Assembly: GCA_021399435.1 (NCBI GenBank)
Contig: JAJTUP010000036.1
Location: 310,001-374,000 of the forward strand
DNA from: Diaporthe sp. PMI_573
Taxonomy: Eukaryota > Ascomycota > Sordariomycetes > Diaporthales > Diaporthaceae
Direction of reading: 5' to 3'
DNA length: 64,000 bases
The translations under genes were made by a program, and so were the position numbers. The notes beneath the pieces were generated by a model. The model saw only the letters and a program-made list of their open reading frames with translations. It had not been told where the DNA came from and did not search any database. Shown one piece after another: positions 34,206-47,700 of this stretch (within the stretch, counting starts at the first letter, position 1; each line of letters opens with the position of its first letter).

Positions 34206-34649
34206 CCCAGATCACTAGGAGCGGAAATGGGTCAGGTGAGCCAGGCCAAAGGAATGAATTGTGTAAGCACCCCTATAATATACTTATATGCCTAAATTAA
34301 AGATCGCAGGCTTCGAGACAGCCGAGGCTGTCCCAACGGCCCGGCTTGGCAAAGTGTTGGGCTTGGCGTCCTCTAGTAGATGGGTACTTCTCATCATGGG
34401 ATCTCCGCAAGGCGCGACAGTGGTATCGGCGGCAGGCATGCCATGGACCAGCGCCTCGGGCAAGGTGTGCAGCGTGGTCCGTGACTGATAATGCATGTCG
34501 GCGATAGGAATATTATTTCACCGAGCCTGTTGCACATTACATCCCTGGTCTGTTGTCTCTAGAGTCTTTGCCCTCCTCTCTTCGTCTTCTACCCACCCGA
34601 CACAACAACGACAGGTCTTGTATTGCAGAACAAACACTACTCGGTCACC
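34206..34649. other. intergenic, likely promoter/leader of the next gene
   Basis: About 440 bp with short frames only. The ~100 bp before 34650 are pyrimidine-rich, as is usual for fungal promoters and leaders. Confidence 0.35.
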
Positions 34650-35441
34650 ATGTCTGACAACACGCCACAGCTTCAGCTTGCCGTGCTTGGCTTCTCTGAC
34701 CAGCCTGGCCCTATTGGCAACCTCGGTGGCGGCCCCCCCCCAATTCACCAGTGCTGGTTTGTCCTACGTGATGGCCAGTTCCACCCTGCAGCCCCCACCA
34801 TTGACCAGTTCCACCCTGCAGCCCCCACCATGGGCCCCAATCTTGATTCCCCTTCTGATTCCGATTCCGATTCCGATCCCAACCGTCAGCCCAACATCCG
34901 TTTTGTCACCGTCGCTCTTCTTTCTGGACCTTTTTCAGCACACTACACCGAAGAACTTGACACCTATATTGACATCATCGAAATGGGTCAGTTTATCGCC
35001 AAGATGGTCGAGATGGTTCCCGACAAGGTGGCCGATATTGTTCTCAGCAAGGCAGCTGAATTCGTCTCCGACGCTTTTGCCAACAACACGATCAGCATCA
35101 ACGCCACATTTACTGTCCCGAACCCCCAACAATTCTTGGCCTCCTCCTAGAATGGGGTCGCCAAGGTTGTCAAGGAGCTCTCGACCTCAAGCGGCAGCAA
35201 CCTGTACGTTACCCAAGCCGACGGCTCTATGCTGATCTACACCAACGGCAACAACACTGGTAATGGCACTGGCTACGAGGCCTTCCTGCACGTCCTGGAC
35301 CGCTCTACCGACCACGCCATCGCCCTGGCTGCCAACCGCGCCATCGCCCAGCAATTCACCAACACCATCATCCTGGCCGTTGCCACTACCCTCATCGTCT
35401 TGCTCACCATGGCTGCCGCCATGAGACGACAGCGTGGCTAG
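34650..35441 (+). pseudogene. unknown protein with C-terminal membrane anchor, interrupted by one TAG
   Basis: From ATG 34650 the frame encodes 166 residues to a TAG at 35148-35150. It then continues in the same frame for 97 more codons to a TAG at 35439-35441. The second part reads naturally (NGVAKVVKELSTSSGSNLYV) and ends in a single hydrophobic helix (IILAVATTLIVLLTMAAAM) with a short basic tail RRQRG. The join FLASS-stop-NGVAK would be continuous if TAG were CAG. Residues ~42-61 contain a 30-bp in-frame tandem duplication (DQFHPAAPT twice) followed by an Asp-Ser repeat. I do not recognise the family. The product may be a tail-anchored or surface protein. The single nonsense change suggests a recent loss, or the shorter protein is the real one. 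Confidence 0.5.
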
Positions 35442-36215
35442 TCCAACATCAGTCAATCCGCCGCCTGCCAGAGAAACTTGAGACTGTAAGTTACTCCCCC
35501 ACCAGCCTGCCTACTTGTCTCGTGGTATATGCGTACCTCGCCCGTCTGACTGCCTGTCTAACCGCCCGTCTGCAGCTTCTGTCACAATGCCAAAGGCGCC
35601 GCCGCCGCCGCCACTACCACCACCGACCCTCTTTTCGACCATCAGGCCACCCCTCCTTCCAAGTCATCAGGATGTACGGAACAAACAGTCGGCATCAACA
35701 GCCAGGTCATTAGACGTCGGTGGTTTTTAGAGTGCAGGGCAGAGGGAGCACAAGGAGCAGGGGCACATGGGGGGCAGGAATAATAGACGAGTTGGTACTC
35801 TAGCAAGAACGGTGGAAAAGATCACACACACACACACACACACACAGGCACGCCTGCATGCCAGAGGTGAACTAGTATCATGTGAACTGTAAGCAAAGAA
35901 CCCACTGTCGCCAGTCCCCCGGATTTTATTGTTTTTCCTTGGGTGGAAAAGCCATGGTGGGCGAAAAATGTCTGGAATAAAATGACCGTTTCTTGTGACC
36001 TCGGCGGCAAAGGGAAGTGTGGAAATAGCGATGTGGCAAACGCCGGGCTGGCGTTGCCCGAATTCAGACGTGCAGGGTTTGTGGGCCACGCTAACGCTGG
36101 CCCCTTCGCGGGGTAGCAGCTGGCCAATCAGAAGCCAGCCCTTAGCTTCGTCAGCATAGATTAGTCAGCGCTTCTGGTCAACACTTACATATGGGCTTCG
36201 GCACCTATAAAGGGT
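35442..36215. other. intergenic with a CA microsatellite
   Basis: About 770 bp leading to the compositional edge of the AT-rich block. A CA repeat lies at about 35823-35847. Open frames on the minus strand (35727-36127) cross the microsatellite and are not supported. Confidence 0.45.
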
Positions 36216-36919
36216 AGCTAGAAGCAACAATAAATAACTATATTAAATAAAGTTATTTTAAAGACCTTTTTAGTACCCCTTAAAGTAATTACTTATTTTA
36301 TGCCTAACTAACACTAATTAGTAATTATTAGAATAATTTCTAATAATAAGATAAAAAAAAATAGATTACTATTTATTAAACGGAAACGCTTGTGTGGGCG
36401 CTGCACGTAAGGGGTTACCCTAGACTTCACGTAGGGAGTTACCCTAGACTTGGCACTTTTTCGGCTAAGTGCCTATGTGGCGTGCGCGCCGGCAGATGAG
36501 TTTGGTGGCCGTGAGTCGATTTTTTGGGCTATTGTAAGACCCTAACTTCGAACCTCTGCATTCCCCTTATTTCTTACCCAAAAAGCATGTAACCTAGTTT
36601 ATTAGATAGCCTGATTTCTGAAGTTTATCTGTATTTAGTTTGGTTACTGTCAGGGTTAGGGTTGGCTGGTTATTTAAAGCCAAAGATAGTGGGTCCGAGG
36701 GCCGAATTTTCCGGCCTCCCTATCTGCGCACCAGAGCCAACCACAGCGTGCCCAGGGTTGAGACGATGTCGGAGGGACTGTGAGGAGGGCTGACAGAAGC
36801 CCACTCGAATTCAATGCAAAGTTGTCCAAACCATTCTCAAGCGTCCCAACAAGACCTCAGTGCACCCTACTGCTACCTGACTCCCATTCGATCCACTAAC
36901 CTCCAGAGCTTTAAGTACT
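36215..36919. other. edge of AT-rich RIP block
   Basis: Base composition changes near 36215 from GC-balanced to AT-rich. A ~23-bp sequence containing GTTACCCTAGACTT is tandemly duplicated at about 36411-36457. Between 36480 and 36900 the sequence is again more balanced and noncoding; it may include an LTR relic, since the gypsy relic starts just downstream. Confidence 0.4.
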
Positions 36920-38900
36920 AGTAATAATACTTTAAAGAAGTATAAGAGCTAGTTATAGTTTTTTTTAATTATAATAATCTCGATAGCTTTATAAAGTAAA
37001 AAGAACTAATATAAAAGTAGGTTTAATAATTTATGTATTTAGCCGGGTTTGATTTTACTATTAAATATTATTTTAAGAGAACAAACCTAGTAGATAGCTT
37101 ATTAAGAAGGCCTAACTATATATTAAAAGAAAAGCTTCTAAATTTAAGTTAGATACTAACTCTAGAATTAAAGATAGTTATGGCTATTAGGAAAAACTTA
37201 TAATCCTATCTAAAAGACTAATAATAGGCCTAGTTTAAAGCTATAGTTAGAAGTACCAAAATATAAAAGGTCTTAAAACTTAATTCCTCCCTAATAAAGT
37301 ATTGGCTTAAGTCTATAACTCCCCTATAAAGATAGTTTATAACAAGAGTCTAGGCCTGGGTATATATTAGTAATATAGGTATAATATACTAAAGGCTTTA
37401 CTCTCTACTATTAGACTTAATACGTAAAGCCTAAGGAAAAGACCTTAAGATTTAGGCCATTATTAAAAAAATTAAATCTTTAAATGGTACTATTTTAAAT
37501 AATTCTGGTTATAAGTTTTAAGACAGACTACTATACCAAAAGAGATATATATATATGTTAAAACAAGAAGCTTTATAATAGGAGATCCTACAAACCTACT
37601 ATAATAAGCCGCTAAGCAGACACTAGGAGTAGACACGGATATAAATTCTAGTTAAAAGACATTTTTACTAGCTAAGCTTAAGGACCTTTATTATAGACTA
37701 TATATACTTTTATGTAATATACTAATATATATCCACGCCATGTTATTGCCTGTATAGAGAGCTTGCTTTGTTACTAATTCTATTAGGCTCTATATAAAAA
37801 CTTAGTATAAACTTTATTACTAGACTTTTAACTACTATTAGAGATAGTAAGGAAGTAGGTATAATCTTGGTTATAGTAGATTATTATATCAAGATGAGTT
37901 TCTTTATTATAGTAAATATAATAATAAATACTGCTAAACTAGCTAAAATCTTTTATAGAGAAATTAAGTATAAATAAGGATTACCTAAAGGAATTATAAC
38001 TAATAAAGGCACGACTTTTACTAGTAAGTTCTAAAAGATACTTTATTAATTAAGTAGAATTAAAACCTAATATACTACTACTTACTACCTATAGGGTAAT
38101 AGATAAATAAAAAGGATAAACTAAACCTTAAAATAATATCTAAGGATATTTATGGTAGAAAATATCTAGAACTAGCTAAACTTATTATATACTATATTCT
38201 TTATATATAATTTAGTATAAAGTGCTATAATTAAGATAAGTTTGTTTAAAGCTTTCTTTAATTACAAATTGTTTTTTATTATTTTATATAATAAATAGCC
38301 TACTAAGGACAGTATTTCTTAGAAAGAGGTACTAGTAGTTAAGGAATATATAGAGAAACTTTAGTAAATTTAAATAAACTATAAGGAGAACTAGAAATAG
38401 GTAGTTAAGATATAGATCTAAAATTATAACAATTAATACTAATCTATATAATTTAAGATTAGCTAATAGGTATTACTAATAATTAAGTATCTATTTCTAA
38501 AAAACAGAAAGCTTGCTCTATAAAGGGTTGGCCTATTTAGAAATATATCTTAAGTAGGTAAACAGGCCTATAGTCTAACCCTTCTAGAAAAGTACTTATA
38601 AATATACTATATTTACTATATAAGTTAGCTAGAGCCTTAGATAGTAAGGAATCTAAAGGACCTAATAGAGGGTATCTTAGATCTACTAGACCTAGAGGAT
38701 AAACAAGCTAAATGGGAGCTGGAGGAAATCTAAGACTACCAGGAAATCAGGGACACTATATATTACCTAATAAAGTAGAAGGGGTAGCCTAGTAAATATA
38801 ATTTATAGGTACTAGAAGATAAGGTATTAGTAGATAAAACCATTTAGAAGTACTAGAGAGGGAGAAGGTTGAAGTAAAATTGAAAAAAGACCTAAGACTA
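36920..38900 (+). mobile_element. heavily RIP-eroded Ty3/gypsy relic (RNase H end, integrase, chromodomain)
   Basis: The plus strand, despite stops every few codons, shows the order typical of chromovirus pol. First is a LVDSLLRRPNY-like RNase H tail (~37085), then LKQEAL and HFY..LRTFI around the integrase zinc region (~37560-37700). Core segments KIFYREI and GLPKGII-TNKGTTFTSKF (~37950-38025) follow, with RIN..LKQYLRIF near 38110. A chromodomain trace with WELEEI, YQEIRDTIYYL and PSKYNL lies at ~38710-38870. The region is strongly AT-rich with almost no CA or TG left, meaning saturated RIP. The 5' part (gag, protease, RT) is missing or unreadable. Confidence 0.7.
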
Positions 38901-41900
38901 GACTGGCGGAGGCTACAAGAAGCAGTTACAAATTAAGTAATAATAGGCCTATAAAGGCTAGGAGTGCCAGATAACTGGCTGATAAAGCTAATATTAATCT
39001 AATAAGTGCTAGATAACTAGCCGGTAAAGCCGATACTAGCTAAATAAGTGTTAAGAGACTAACTAGTAAACTTAATGCTAGCCTAATAATAGGGAAATAT
39101 TTCTAGATAAAAGCCTACTAAGAGGCTATTAAGTGTTATATAAGTAGAGGAAGGTTTAAGAAATTAATATATTAAAATTAAGTATAAATAACCTTAGAAA
39201 TGCCTAGGTTAAAGGGGGACTAGAAGGGTCCCTAAAAAAGTAATGTAAAAATATTATTATCCTTATTCCTAAAAAACCAAACCCCCTCTACTAGTACTAA
39301 TTACTAAGCTACTATATCTCTAAGTAACTAGTAGGAAAGAGTTATCTATATTTTATAGGTTATTTCTTATAGTAGTAATAGAAATCCCTCTAGCCAGGCC
39401 CTAAAAGTATTATCTATAACCTATAAAATTTCTAAGAGAAACCCCTAAACTAAGCCATACTAAACTAGAAACCTATTATTAGCAAGAACTAGATATAGTA
39501 TTCTATAGTAAGTATTAACTAGATCCCTTAAAATTTTCTTATAAAGGGTGTTTACTAAGTTAGCTAAGCTAAACTATACTAGATAAAGTAGGTATAAATT
39601 AGCTAGGGCCTATAACTAAAAGATACTAGCCTCTATAATGACTAAGTCCTAAATAGATTAGTATATAATTATATTTTAAAATATAGAGGACTTATATTTA
39701 TAACCTTAATTTATTTCTTCTTTTAGAAGCCTTTCTTATACTTTAGGTTCTTTATTATTTTCTAAAATACTAAAATACTATTTAGTCTATTTATAGATAG
39801 GTTTATTAAGGTTTAGGCCAGGTAAATTTATAAAGTTAATAGCTAGTTCTCTTATATTATTAATAAAGGAGAATTTGTAGCTTAGGCGATTCTCCTTAAA
39901 AGAGCTTTTGTAAAATATAGGTTAGTAATTAACCTGATAATTAAAGAATCCTCCTATAATAGTTAATAGAAATAATAATAATAAATAGAAGGATACTTAC
40001 TATTATATAAGGTAAGTGATGCTTTTTAATGTATTAATTATATTAAAAGCTCTCTAAACTGGTTATAGTATAGGTTACATCCTCTTGTAAGAAAGGTATA
40101 TCTTTTTTAAACCTCTTAAGAAAGCTATATATATAGGCTTTATAAGGGGCTTGGGACTAGATTACCTAACTCTAGGTCTATACCTTCTTATCTTGTTTAA
40201 ATAGGTTATGTAAGGTTTAAATAATATCTATAGGGGCTACTGCTATGTACTACTAGCTAAGAGGTATTATGTACTTAAGGGCCTTAGTAGGTATATGTAA
40301 CTATATAAACTTATAGGTAGAAGAAGTTAGTTCTTTTAGGGTTTAAGGTATTTTTAAAGATCCGCTCCTATTTAGTTTGCCTAGCAACATAGTAATACTT
40401 GCTACTACCTTGTGATAAGTTTAAGGGGTCTATAGGATAGTAGTAGGCTGCTTATTAGCTACCTTTAAGGACTTGCCTTAAGTCGTAGTCAAGGTATTAC
40501 TCTATTTAGAGGAGGATGACTCTAAAGAAGAAGAGATAGGGAGAAGATTTATAATAGGGTTGGCGTAATTACTACTAAACCCCTTAGGACTTAAACCTAA
40601 TAAGTTAGGAAACCTTATAAATAGACTATCCTAACCTTGTAGGAAGGATAACTATAAGTAGTATAAAGAGCTACCTTTACTAGTAGAATTAAGGGAAAAA
40701 GAATAAAAGTAAAAAGGGGCTAGAGGCCTAAGGCTAGAAGCACTTACTAAAAAAGACTAGGAATAATTATAAGACTCCTTTAAAGGAGAAGGCAATACCC
40801 TACCTAGTAATAAGAGCAAGAAGCCCTTAAATAAGCTAGATGAGTAAGATATAATAAAGGTATTAAGAAGGTATTATGAAAATTACTTAAAGTAGTAGGT
40901 AGAAGAGGGGCTATAGTAATGGCTTTAGAAGGTTATAAGTTATAGGTTAGAGGAAGAAAGAAGTTAGAAGTAGCCTGGCTAGCAGGCTATTTAAACTACG
41001 CTGCCTAGTTAGTGTAGTAATAAATAGGTCTCAAAGGGACTGGAACCGTTTAGTAAATTACCAGAGGTAGTAACTTAAAGGTGCCTGTAAAAGCTATACG
41101 AAAGCTAGTTTATGGCCTAGAGACAGGCCTCTAGGGGGAAGGTATAATTGTAATGCCTAGGTAGAAGCTACGTGGAAGCCCTGGTGTAAAGCCCCCACGT
41201 CTAGAAAAGGGCCCGAAGCCCCTATGTCTTAGTTTAGCAGAGGCAAGAATTAGTCTTATACTATACCTACACCTAATATACATGTTAGCCTTCCCAGTTT
41301 ACCAGACCATCGTGCCTAGTGCAGAGCCTATAACAGATAACCTCTACTAGGTTATCATCCTTTCTACTAACAAGAACAGCCTCTCACACTTAGCGCTCAT
41401 TAGCTAAATAGTCAGAAAATTAAATATCATCTAGGCCAAACAAGGGTATTTAAAACGACGCTGGAACCAGTATGCAAAGGAATCTTCACAGTTAAAGTAA
41501 TCAGATTTATCCGCGCACTAACCGTCATACTCATCCCCCTAAATCCTCTCCGCTTAAGCAATCTAGTAATTAGTTATAACAAAAGCTATAAGCCTAGGCT
41601 ACCTATACTTCCTGTAAGAAGTATAACTAGATTGTAATTATCTTTTAATAAGCTAAATTGGTAGATATATTTATTTATATTAGTATTATTATTACTAGAA
41701 TTACCAGAAGCCTATTACTAGCTCTGTAAAGCTAGGGCTAAACTCTTAATAATAGTGTTTCTATAAATTAGGTTTATAGTAATTTAGCTACTAGGCAGAA
41801 GATTTAATCTTTCTTAAAATTTTATAATAATTATATTTCTTATTTATATTAATTATATTAAATTAATCCTTAATACTGTAAAGTTATTATTATAATATAA

Positions 41901-42151
41901 GTATAATTTATTTCTAAGTTATAACTAGACTATATTATATAGGGTAATCTTAAGTAACTCTATTTTAGGTTTTAAGGCTAACTAGGTCTTTTAATTAGGC
42001 TATTTATCGTTATAGACTTTTTAAATCTTTTTATTAAAGTAGTAATATATTTTTTTTTAATAAAAAGCCTTTATTAAATTTTAACAGGCTTTAGTATAGT
42101 CTAAAGACTATTATTCTTAATATTAATTATATTTAAAAATAATTATCTATC
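38901..42151. other. AT-rich RIP-eroded sequence, unresolved repeats
   Basis: Very AT-rich, rich in TAG/TAA/CTAG, without readable coding content on either strand. It is probably further transposon remains. A less eroded, more GC-balanced patch occurs at about 41080-41520. The chromovirus at 42152 inserted into the end of this stretch: the AT-rich sequence continues at 49888 after it. Confidence 0.5.
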
Positions 42152-42644
42152 TGTTATGAACCAACAGGCGTGGCACCCAAGGGACCCGTTTCGATGACCC
42201 CGGCAATCAGAATTAGATACCACAACGCAACCCCGCAGGCACTTGAGGGCGAAGTCAGCAAAGGCATGCCAAGGCCAGGGTTAGGGTCAGGTACCCCCTA
42301 ACTAGGGTAGACTGATAGGACTGACGAGCGGTCCAGACGACTACAAGGCTGGACCGTACAAATCGACGAATAGTCTATACGGTCCATCACCAACGACGGA
42401 TGAAGAGTCAGAATATATAAGGACATGGTCATTACTATAGTAGATAGCTTTCATAGAATAGACTCTTTAGTCGTCAATCTAAGTATTTAGTCTAACAACT
42501 AGATAGCCTCCTAGCTAGTGATTATACTTGAAGAATTATCATGTCTTATACTACATAGTCAAGTATCACCTCTACGCCGTATTACTAACATAAACCCTAC
42601 AGGTTACCTACTAAACCCTATAAAGGTTTAGTATAATCATTACA
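42152..42644 (+). repeat. 5' LTR of the chromovirus
   Basis: 493 bp, TG..CA bounded, colinear with 49395-49887 over its whole length. Preceded by target repeat CTATC. Contains TATATAAGG at ~42414-42422, a possible core promoter. The sequence directly after it (TTTTGACGACTC) should hold the primer-binding site; I could not assign a tRNA. Confidence 0.9.
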
Positions 42645-42699
42645 TTTTGACGACTCTTGTTTAGTATAGCTACGTAGTCACCGACTATGCAATATCAAC

Positions 42700-43880
42700 G
42701 ATATAATGGTACCTTAGACTCCTACCACCTCCCAGGTCGCCTAGACCAAGGCTGACCCCATCAAGGAAATGGGTGATCAGATTAGCCAACTCTAGCAGGA
42801 GATCATGCATCTCCATACCCTCTAGCAGGCCAAGGCTTTCAAGATGGACAAGCCTAGCCCCTACAAGGGAGACAAGGGAACCCTTCAGGGGTTCCTCATA
42901 TAGTATCATACCTACTTCAAGCACAACCACCTCTAGTTCGAAACCTATCATGACAAGATTATCTTTACTAGACATCGCCTTAAAGGAAACATACTCGCAT
43001 GGTTTAAACCAACCCTAAGGGATTATCTGGAGAATGACGAGAAAGATTGGGACGACAATACCAAGAAAATCTTCAAAACCTTCAACCATTTCGAGCAAGC
43101 TCTCAAGGATGCTTTTAGAGACCCTGATGAAGACAGGATTACTAAAAGGTAGCTCATGTAGCTTAGATAGACTAGGTCGACGTCAACCTATACAGCCTAC
43201 TTCAAACAACTCACCACCCACATCAGTTAGGGAGAAGATATACTCATGAGCTAGTTCTACGAAGGACTCAAGGAGGATATCAAGGACGAAATTACTAAGC
43301 TAGACTGACCTGACAACTTTACCAAATATGTATCTATAGCTATACGTATCGATAATCACCTCTTCAAACGAAGGCAGGAACGACAGCGCAAGACACCCAA
43401 CAACTCGTGGAAGCCTTAGAACCAGCTAAACACAGGAAGGAAGTACCAGCATGGCAGTAGCTTCCACAACAACCATCGACCCCGACACTAGCAGGGATAC
43501 AACAGCACGGCTAGCAGAACTCATTCAAGCCCTATAGAACTTAATACAGTATAACAAAAACTAACCAGCAAGGAATGCTACAACTATAGAAAGCCTAGAC
43601 ACTTTACAAGGGAATACCACTAGCCTAAGAAACAATAAAAGCCAGTTCTAGAAGGACGACGACAAGTCAACATGACCCAACGACAAGAGCTACCCAAGCA
43701 GTGTAGCTACTCACTCGACAAGCAATGCCCAGTACACCTAGAAGGCAGAACTAACTACATCTATCAACCTAACCTTTGTATGGAATGTCTAATCCACCCT
43801 AACGAGCAGGAACCTGAGAATCTAGACGACCTACTACCTATTCCCAAGAAAGTAGTAGACACTAATGAATGACACGGAAC
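42700..43880 (+). pseudogene. chromovirus gag (RIP-mutated)
   Basis: Reading across stops gives a retrotransposon Gag domain: MDKPSPYKGDKGTLQGFL, FKHNHL, GNILAWFKPTLRDYL and HFEQALKDAFRDPDE. A zinc-knuckle remnant at ~43569-43613 reads CYNYRKPRHFTREYH, where two Cys have become Tyr and two Gly have become Arg, all by G-to-A changes. Gag coats the element RNA in the virus-like particle. Stops are mostly TAG at Gln and Trp positions. Confidence 0.75.
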
Positions 43881-44779
43881 CCTTAATTAGATCTTCTATT
43901 TCGACAATCAGTACATACTACACCTTTTAGAGAAAGAAGCCTCTAGATAGTTTCCTAAGGAACCTTAACAGGAAAGATAATTAGCTATGGGAAAACGAGG
44001 ACTACTGTATGATATAGTGATGAATGATAGCGACTTGGATTATTCAAGTAACGAGTACGCGGGAATAAACGACTCCTAGAAAGATGCCTAGAAAGAAGGC
44101 GGTCTGCCGCGGACTAACCAACCAATGAAGTAAAACGAAGACCCTACTGAAAACCCTAATGAAAACCCTGAAAAATACCTAGGATATAGCATCCTTATCG
44201 CTCTAGATACTAGTACCACTAGAATCGCTATCACAGGAATCCAGACAGCTTAAGCAGTCAAAGAACTTAACTAACCCCTAGAGAAGCAAAGAATGGGTGA
44301 TAAACCACGCCTATAGCCAGGATACCTAGAGTATAAGGAAATCTCCTAGGCCTCCTGTATCCAGAATCTCTACCATACTTACTTCAGGGAGAAAGCCAAG
44401 TTCGACCTGTTTCCCTGATACTTTGGTAAAGGATCTATTACCAGGGTATATAAAGAAGATAAGCTCTACTACTAGAAACCTAGTAAACATAACAAGGATA
44501 AGGCTTATACTATCCTTACCTTAAACCCTTAACTCCTACTGGAATGCCTACGTGGTAGATGATAACCCTAGGACTGCAGATCACCAGGATACCCCATTTA
44601 CAGGGAACACAAGCTAATAAGCTAGTACCACGACTAATTAGGGAAACAACATATTATAAAAGCCCAGATCAAGACCTAATAAAAATCAGGAAAAGATAAT
44701 GATTGCCTATAAAGGGATAACAGTTGATCATAGACTAACAATCCCTATGTATAACATAGACAAGCAACTATGCACATAT

Positions 44780-47700
44780 TCTGCTAAAAATAGAAATTAA
44801 CAGAAAAACATATAGCGTACTATTAGATAGTGGTACTTAGGGTAACTTCATATTACCTGGAATCATCAACAGGGATGAGATCCCATGGTATTAGAAGGAA
44901 GACCCCTACAGACTTAGTACCGTGGAAGGCATAGAAGTAGGATACGGGAACGGAGTAATTGATATGGAGACTGATTATCTACCTGTCTTGATCTAAGGAT
45001 ACGAAACTTCTATGACTCTGGATATCATGGATATAGTATAATACGAACTAATCTTAGGACTTTCGTGGCTAAGAGCCACGAATCCCTGAATTGATTAGAC
45101 TATTAGCTAGATCTTTTAGGATAATGTTGTTCCCTAGAAGAAGGTTATAATTAACGGCGCGGGATGGAGTTTAGTTACTAAGGATGGTGAAGAAACGTGC
45201 TTAAACAAACCTACGAGTACCTCTGGAAGTAGTTAGGAAGAGACTCAGCTTTGGGAAAACAGAGAAGGATCAGACTACTTGAAGACCTCAAGAAAAGGCC
45301 GAAGTTAATCAATACATAGTACTACTTACAAACAGGAGATAAAGTGATATCTCCTCTACCTACATTAGCGTAGGGAATAAAGTATATTAGGAAGATTCGA
45401 ACGGATACTAAGAGAATACCACGAATTCAGGAAAGTGTTTTAGGAGGAACTCGACACAGGAATTCCCGAACATAGTTAATAGGACTATGAGATCCCTATA
45501 TAAGAAGGAGAGACACCAAGGTTTTACAAAATCTATAGACTTGATGAAGAAAAACTCAAGGTACTTAGGGAGTACCTTGATGAAAACCTCAGAAAAGGAT
45601 ATATTTGACCTTTGAGATTACTAGTAGGATACGTGATCCTGTTTATACCTAAGAAAAACGGCAAGCTACGACTTTACGTAGACTACTAACAACTTAATAA
45701 CATTACTATCAAGAATTAGTACCCTCTATCTTTTATTAAAGAACTACGAGACTGACTATAAGGAGTATAATGGTTTATGGCCCTCGACCTCAAAGGAGCT
45801 TATAACCTCATCTGAATAAAGAAAGGAGAAGAATGGAAAATAGTATTCCGAACATGCTATGGATACTATGAATACATGGTTATACTATTTAGATTGACTA
45901 ACGTACTAGTATCATTCTAGGAAATGATTAATCAGGTCCTATGTGAATACCTTAATATTATTATTATTACTTACCTAGATGATATCCTTATCTTCTTACG
46001 AACCCTTGAAGAATATAAAGAATATATTAAGCTAGTACTTTAAAAGCTTTAGAATGCAAATCTCTTAGTAGAACCTGAGAAGAGCTTTTTCTACGTTTAG
46101 AAAGTTGACTACCTTGGATATACTATCAAACCCAGACTCATCAGGATGTAAAAAGACAAGGTTTAAGTAATTAAGGAATGGCTAATACTAACATACGTTA
46201 AAGACATCAGAGCATTCCTTAGATACGCTAACTTTTATAGATAGTTTATCTAGAACTATAGTGGTATTTACAAGCCCCTTATAGATCTTACTAAGAAGGA
46301 ATGAATATTTAAATAGATAAAAGAAACTCAATAAGTATTTGATGAAATCAAGGATAAAGTTACTAAAGAACCAGTACTCGAAGAAGTAGATCCTACTAAG
46401 GAATTTGAGATATATATAGATGCCTCTAACAACGTAGTAGGTAGAGAACTTACCTAAAGGAATAACCAAGGATGAGTATACATCATCGTGAACTTTAGTA
46501 AGAAATTCAATAGACTAGAAACTCGCTACGCTATACTAGACAAGGAATTCATGGTAATAGTATATGCATTTTAGGAATGGCAACACTACCTCATTAGAGC
46601 CAAGAAATAGATCAAGCTCTACACGGATTACAAGAACCTGACAACCTTTACCATGACTAAGCAACTTAACAAAAGACAAGTCAAATATGTGGAATTCCTC
46701 TCACAGTTTGACATCAAGGTCATATACATAGATGGAATCAAGAACGCTCGAGCAGATGCTCTTAGCAGGTAACCCGACTACCAAAACAAGGAATCTCCTA
46801 CTAAATGGACGATCTTCAAAACTCAAGAAGACGGGAGCCTTATACTTAACCAAGAACTTGACGCTATGTTTAGAGTCAACACCATACCCAAGAAGATACC
46901 TACTGATCCCGGAGAACAAGACAACTTGATTAAGGAAATATACGAAGCCCCAGTACATGGACACTAAGGCGTATCAGTAATAGTTAAAAGGATCTAACAA
47001 ACTCACTAGATCCTAAACCTTAGATGAAGAATAGAAGAAATCATCAGGTAATACGACTCTTGTAACAAGAACAAGACGGCTAGGTATAAACCATATAGAC
47101 TTTTGAAACCCCTACTAGTACCTACAACTATATAGTCATCCATCAGTCTAGACTTCATCATTAAGCTACCTCTCTCACGAGAACCCTTAACTAAGGTGCT
47201 CTTTAACAGCATCCTAGTAGTAGTTTATAGACTAAGTAAGTATATATACTTCATACTATATAAAGAAGCCAGCACAGTAGAAGAACTCGTATATACATTC
47301 TTACGAATCATTATGAGTAATCACAGAATGCTATATGAAATCGTATTAGATAAAGACAAACTATTTACATCAAACTTCTGGAAGTCACTGATGAAACAAC
47401 TCAGAGCAAAACACAAGCTCTCAACCACAGCACACCCGTAGATAGACAGACAAACAGAACAAATTAATCAGATTGTAGAACAATACCTTCGACATTACAT
47501 TAACTAGTTGTAGGATAACTAGGTTAAACTACTACCATTAGTATAGTTTACCTACAACAGCGCAATAACTAGCACGACTAGATAGTCACCTTTCTTTATA
47601 GTTTATGGATACGAGCCCAAGGCTTACTACGAATCGTTGCTAGACAATATACTAGTAGAATCAACGGAACGGAAAGCAACAAGAATTAGATAAATCTAGA

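Noticed and set aside
35148..35150. TAG as programmed stop readthrough with selenocysteine or suppressor decoding
   Set aside because: The context TCC-TAG-AAT matches no known readthrough motif, and a simple CAG-to-TAG mutation is more likely; kept only as a testable alternative.
34495..35235. 246-codon plus-strand frame overlapping the 34650 gene
   Set aside because: It is Pro/Ser-rich out-of-frame translation; the overlapping frame with a TM anchor and repeat-bearing N terminus is a better gene.
36920..42151. AT-rich block as a centromere or mitochondrial insertion
   Set aside because: Readable integrase and chromodomain remnants and the TAG/TAA pattern show RIP-eroded retrotransposon DNA; nothing mitochondrial was recognised.
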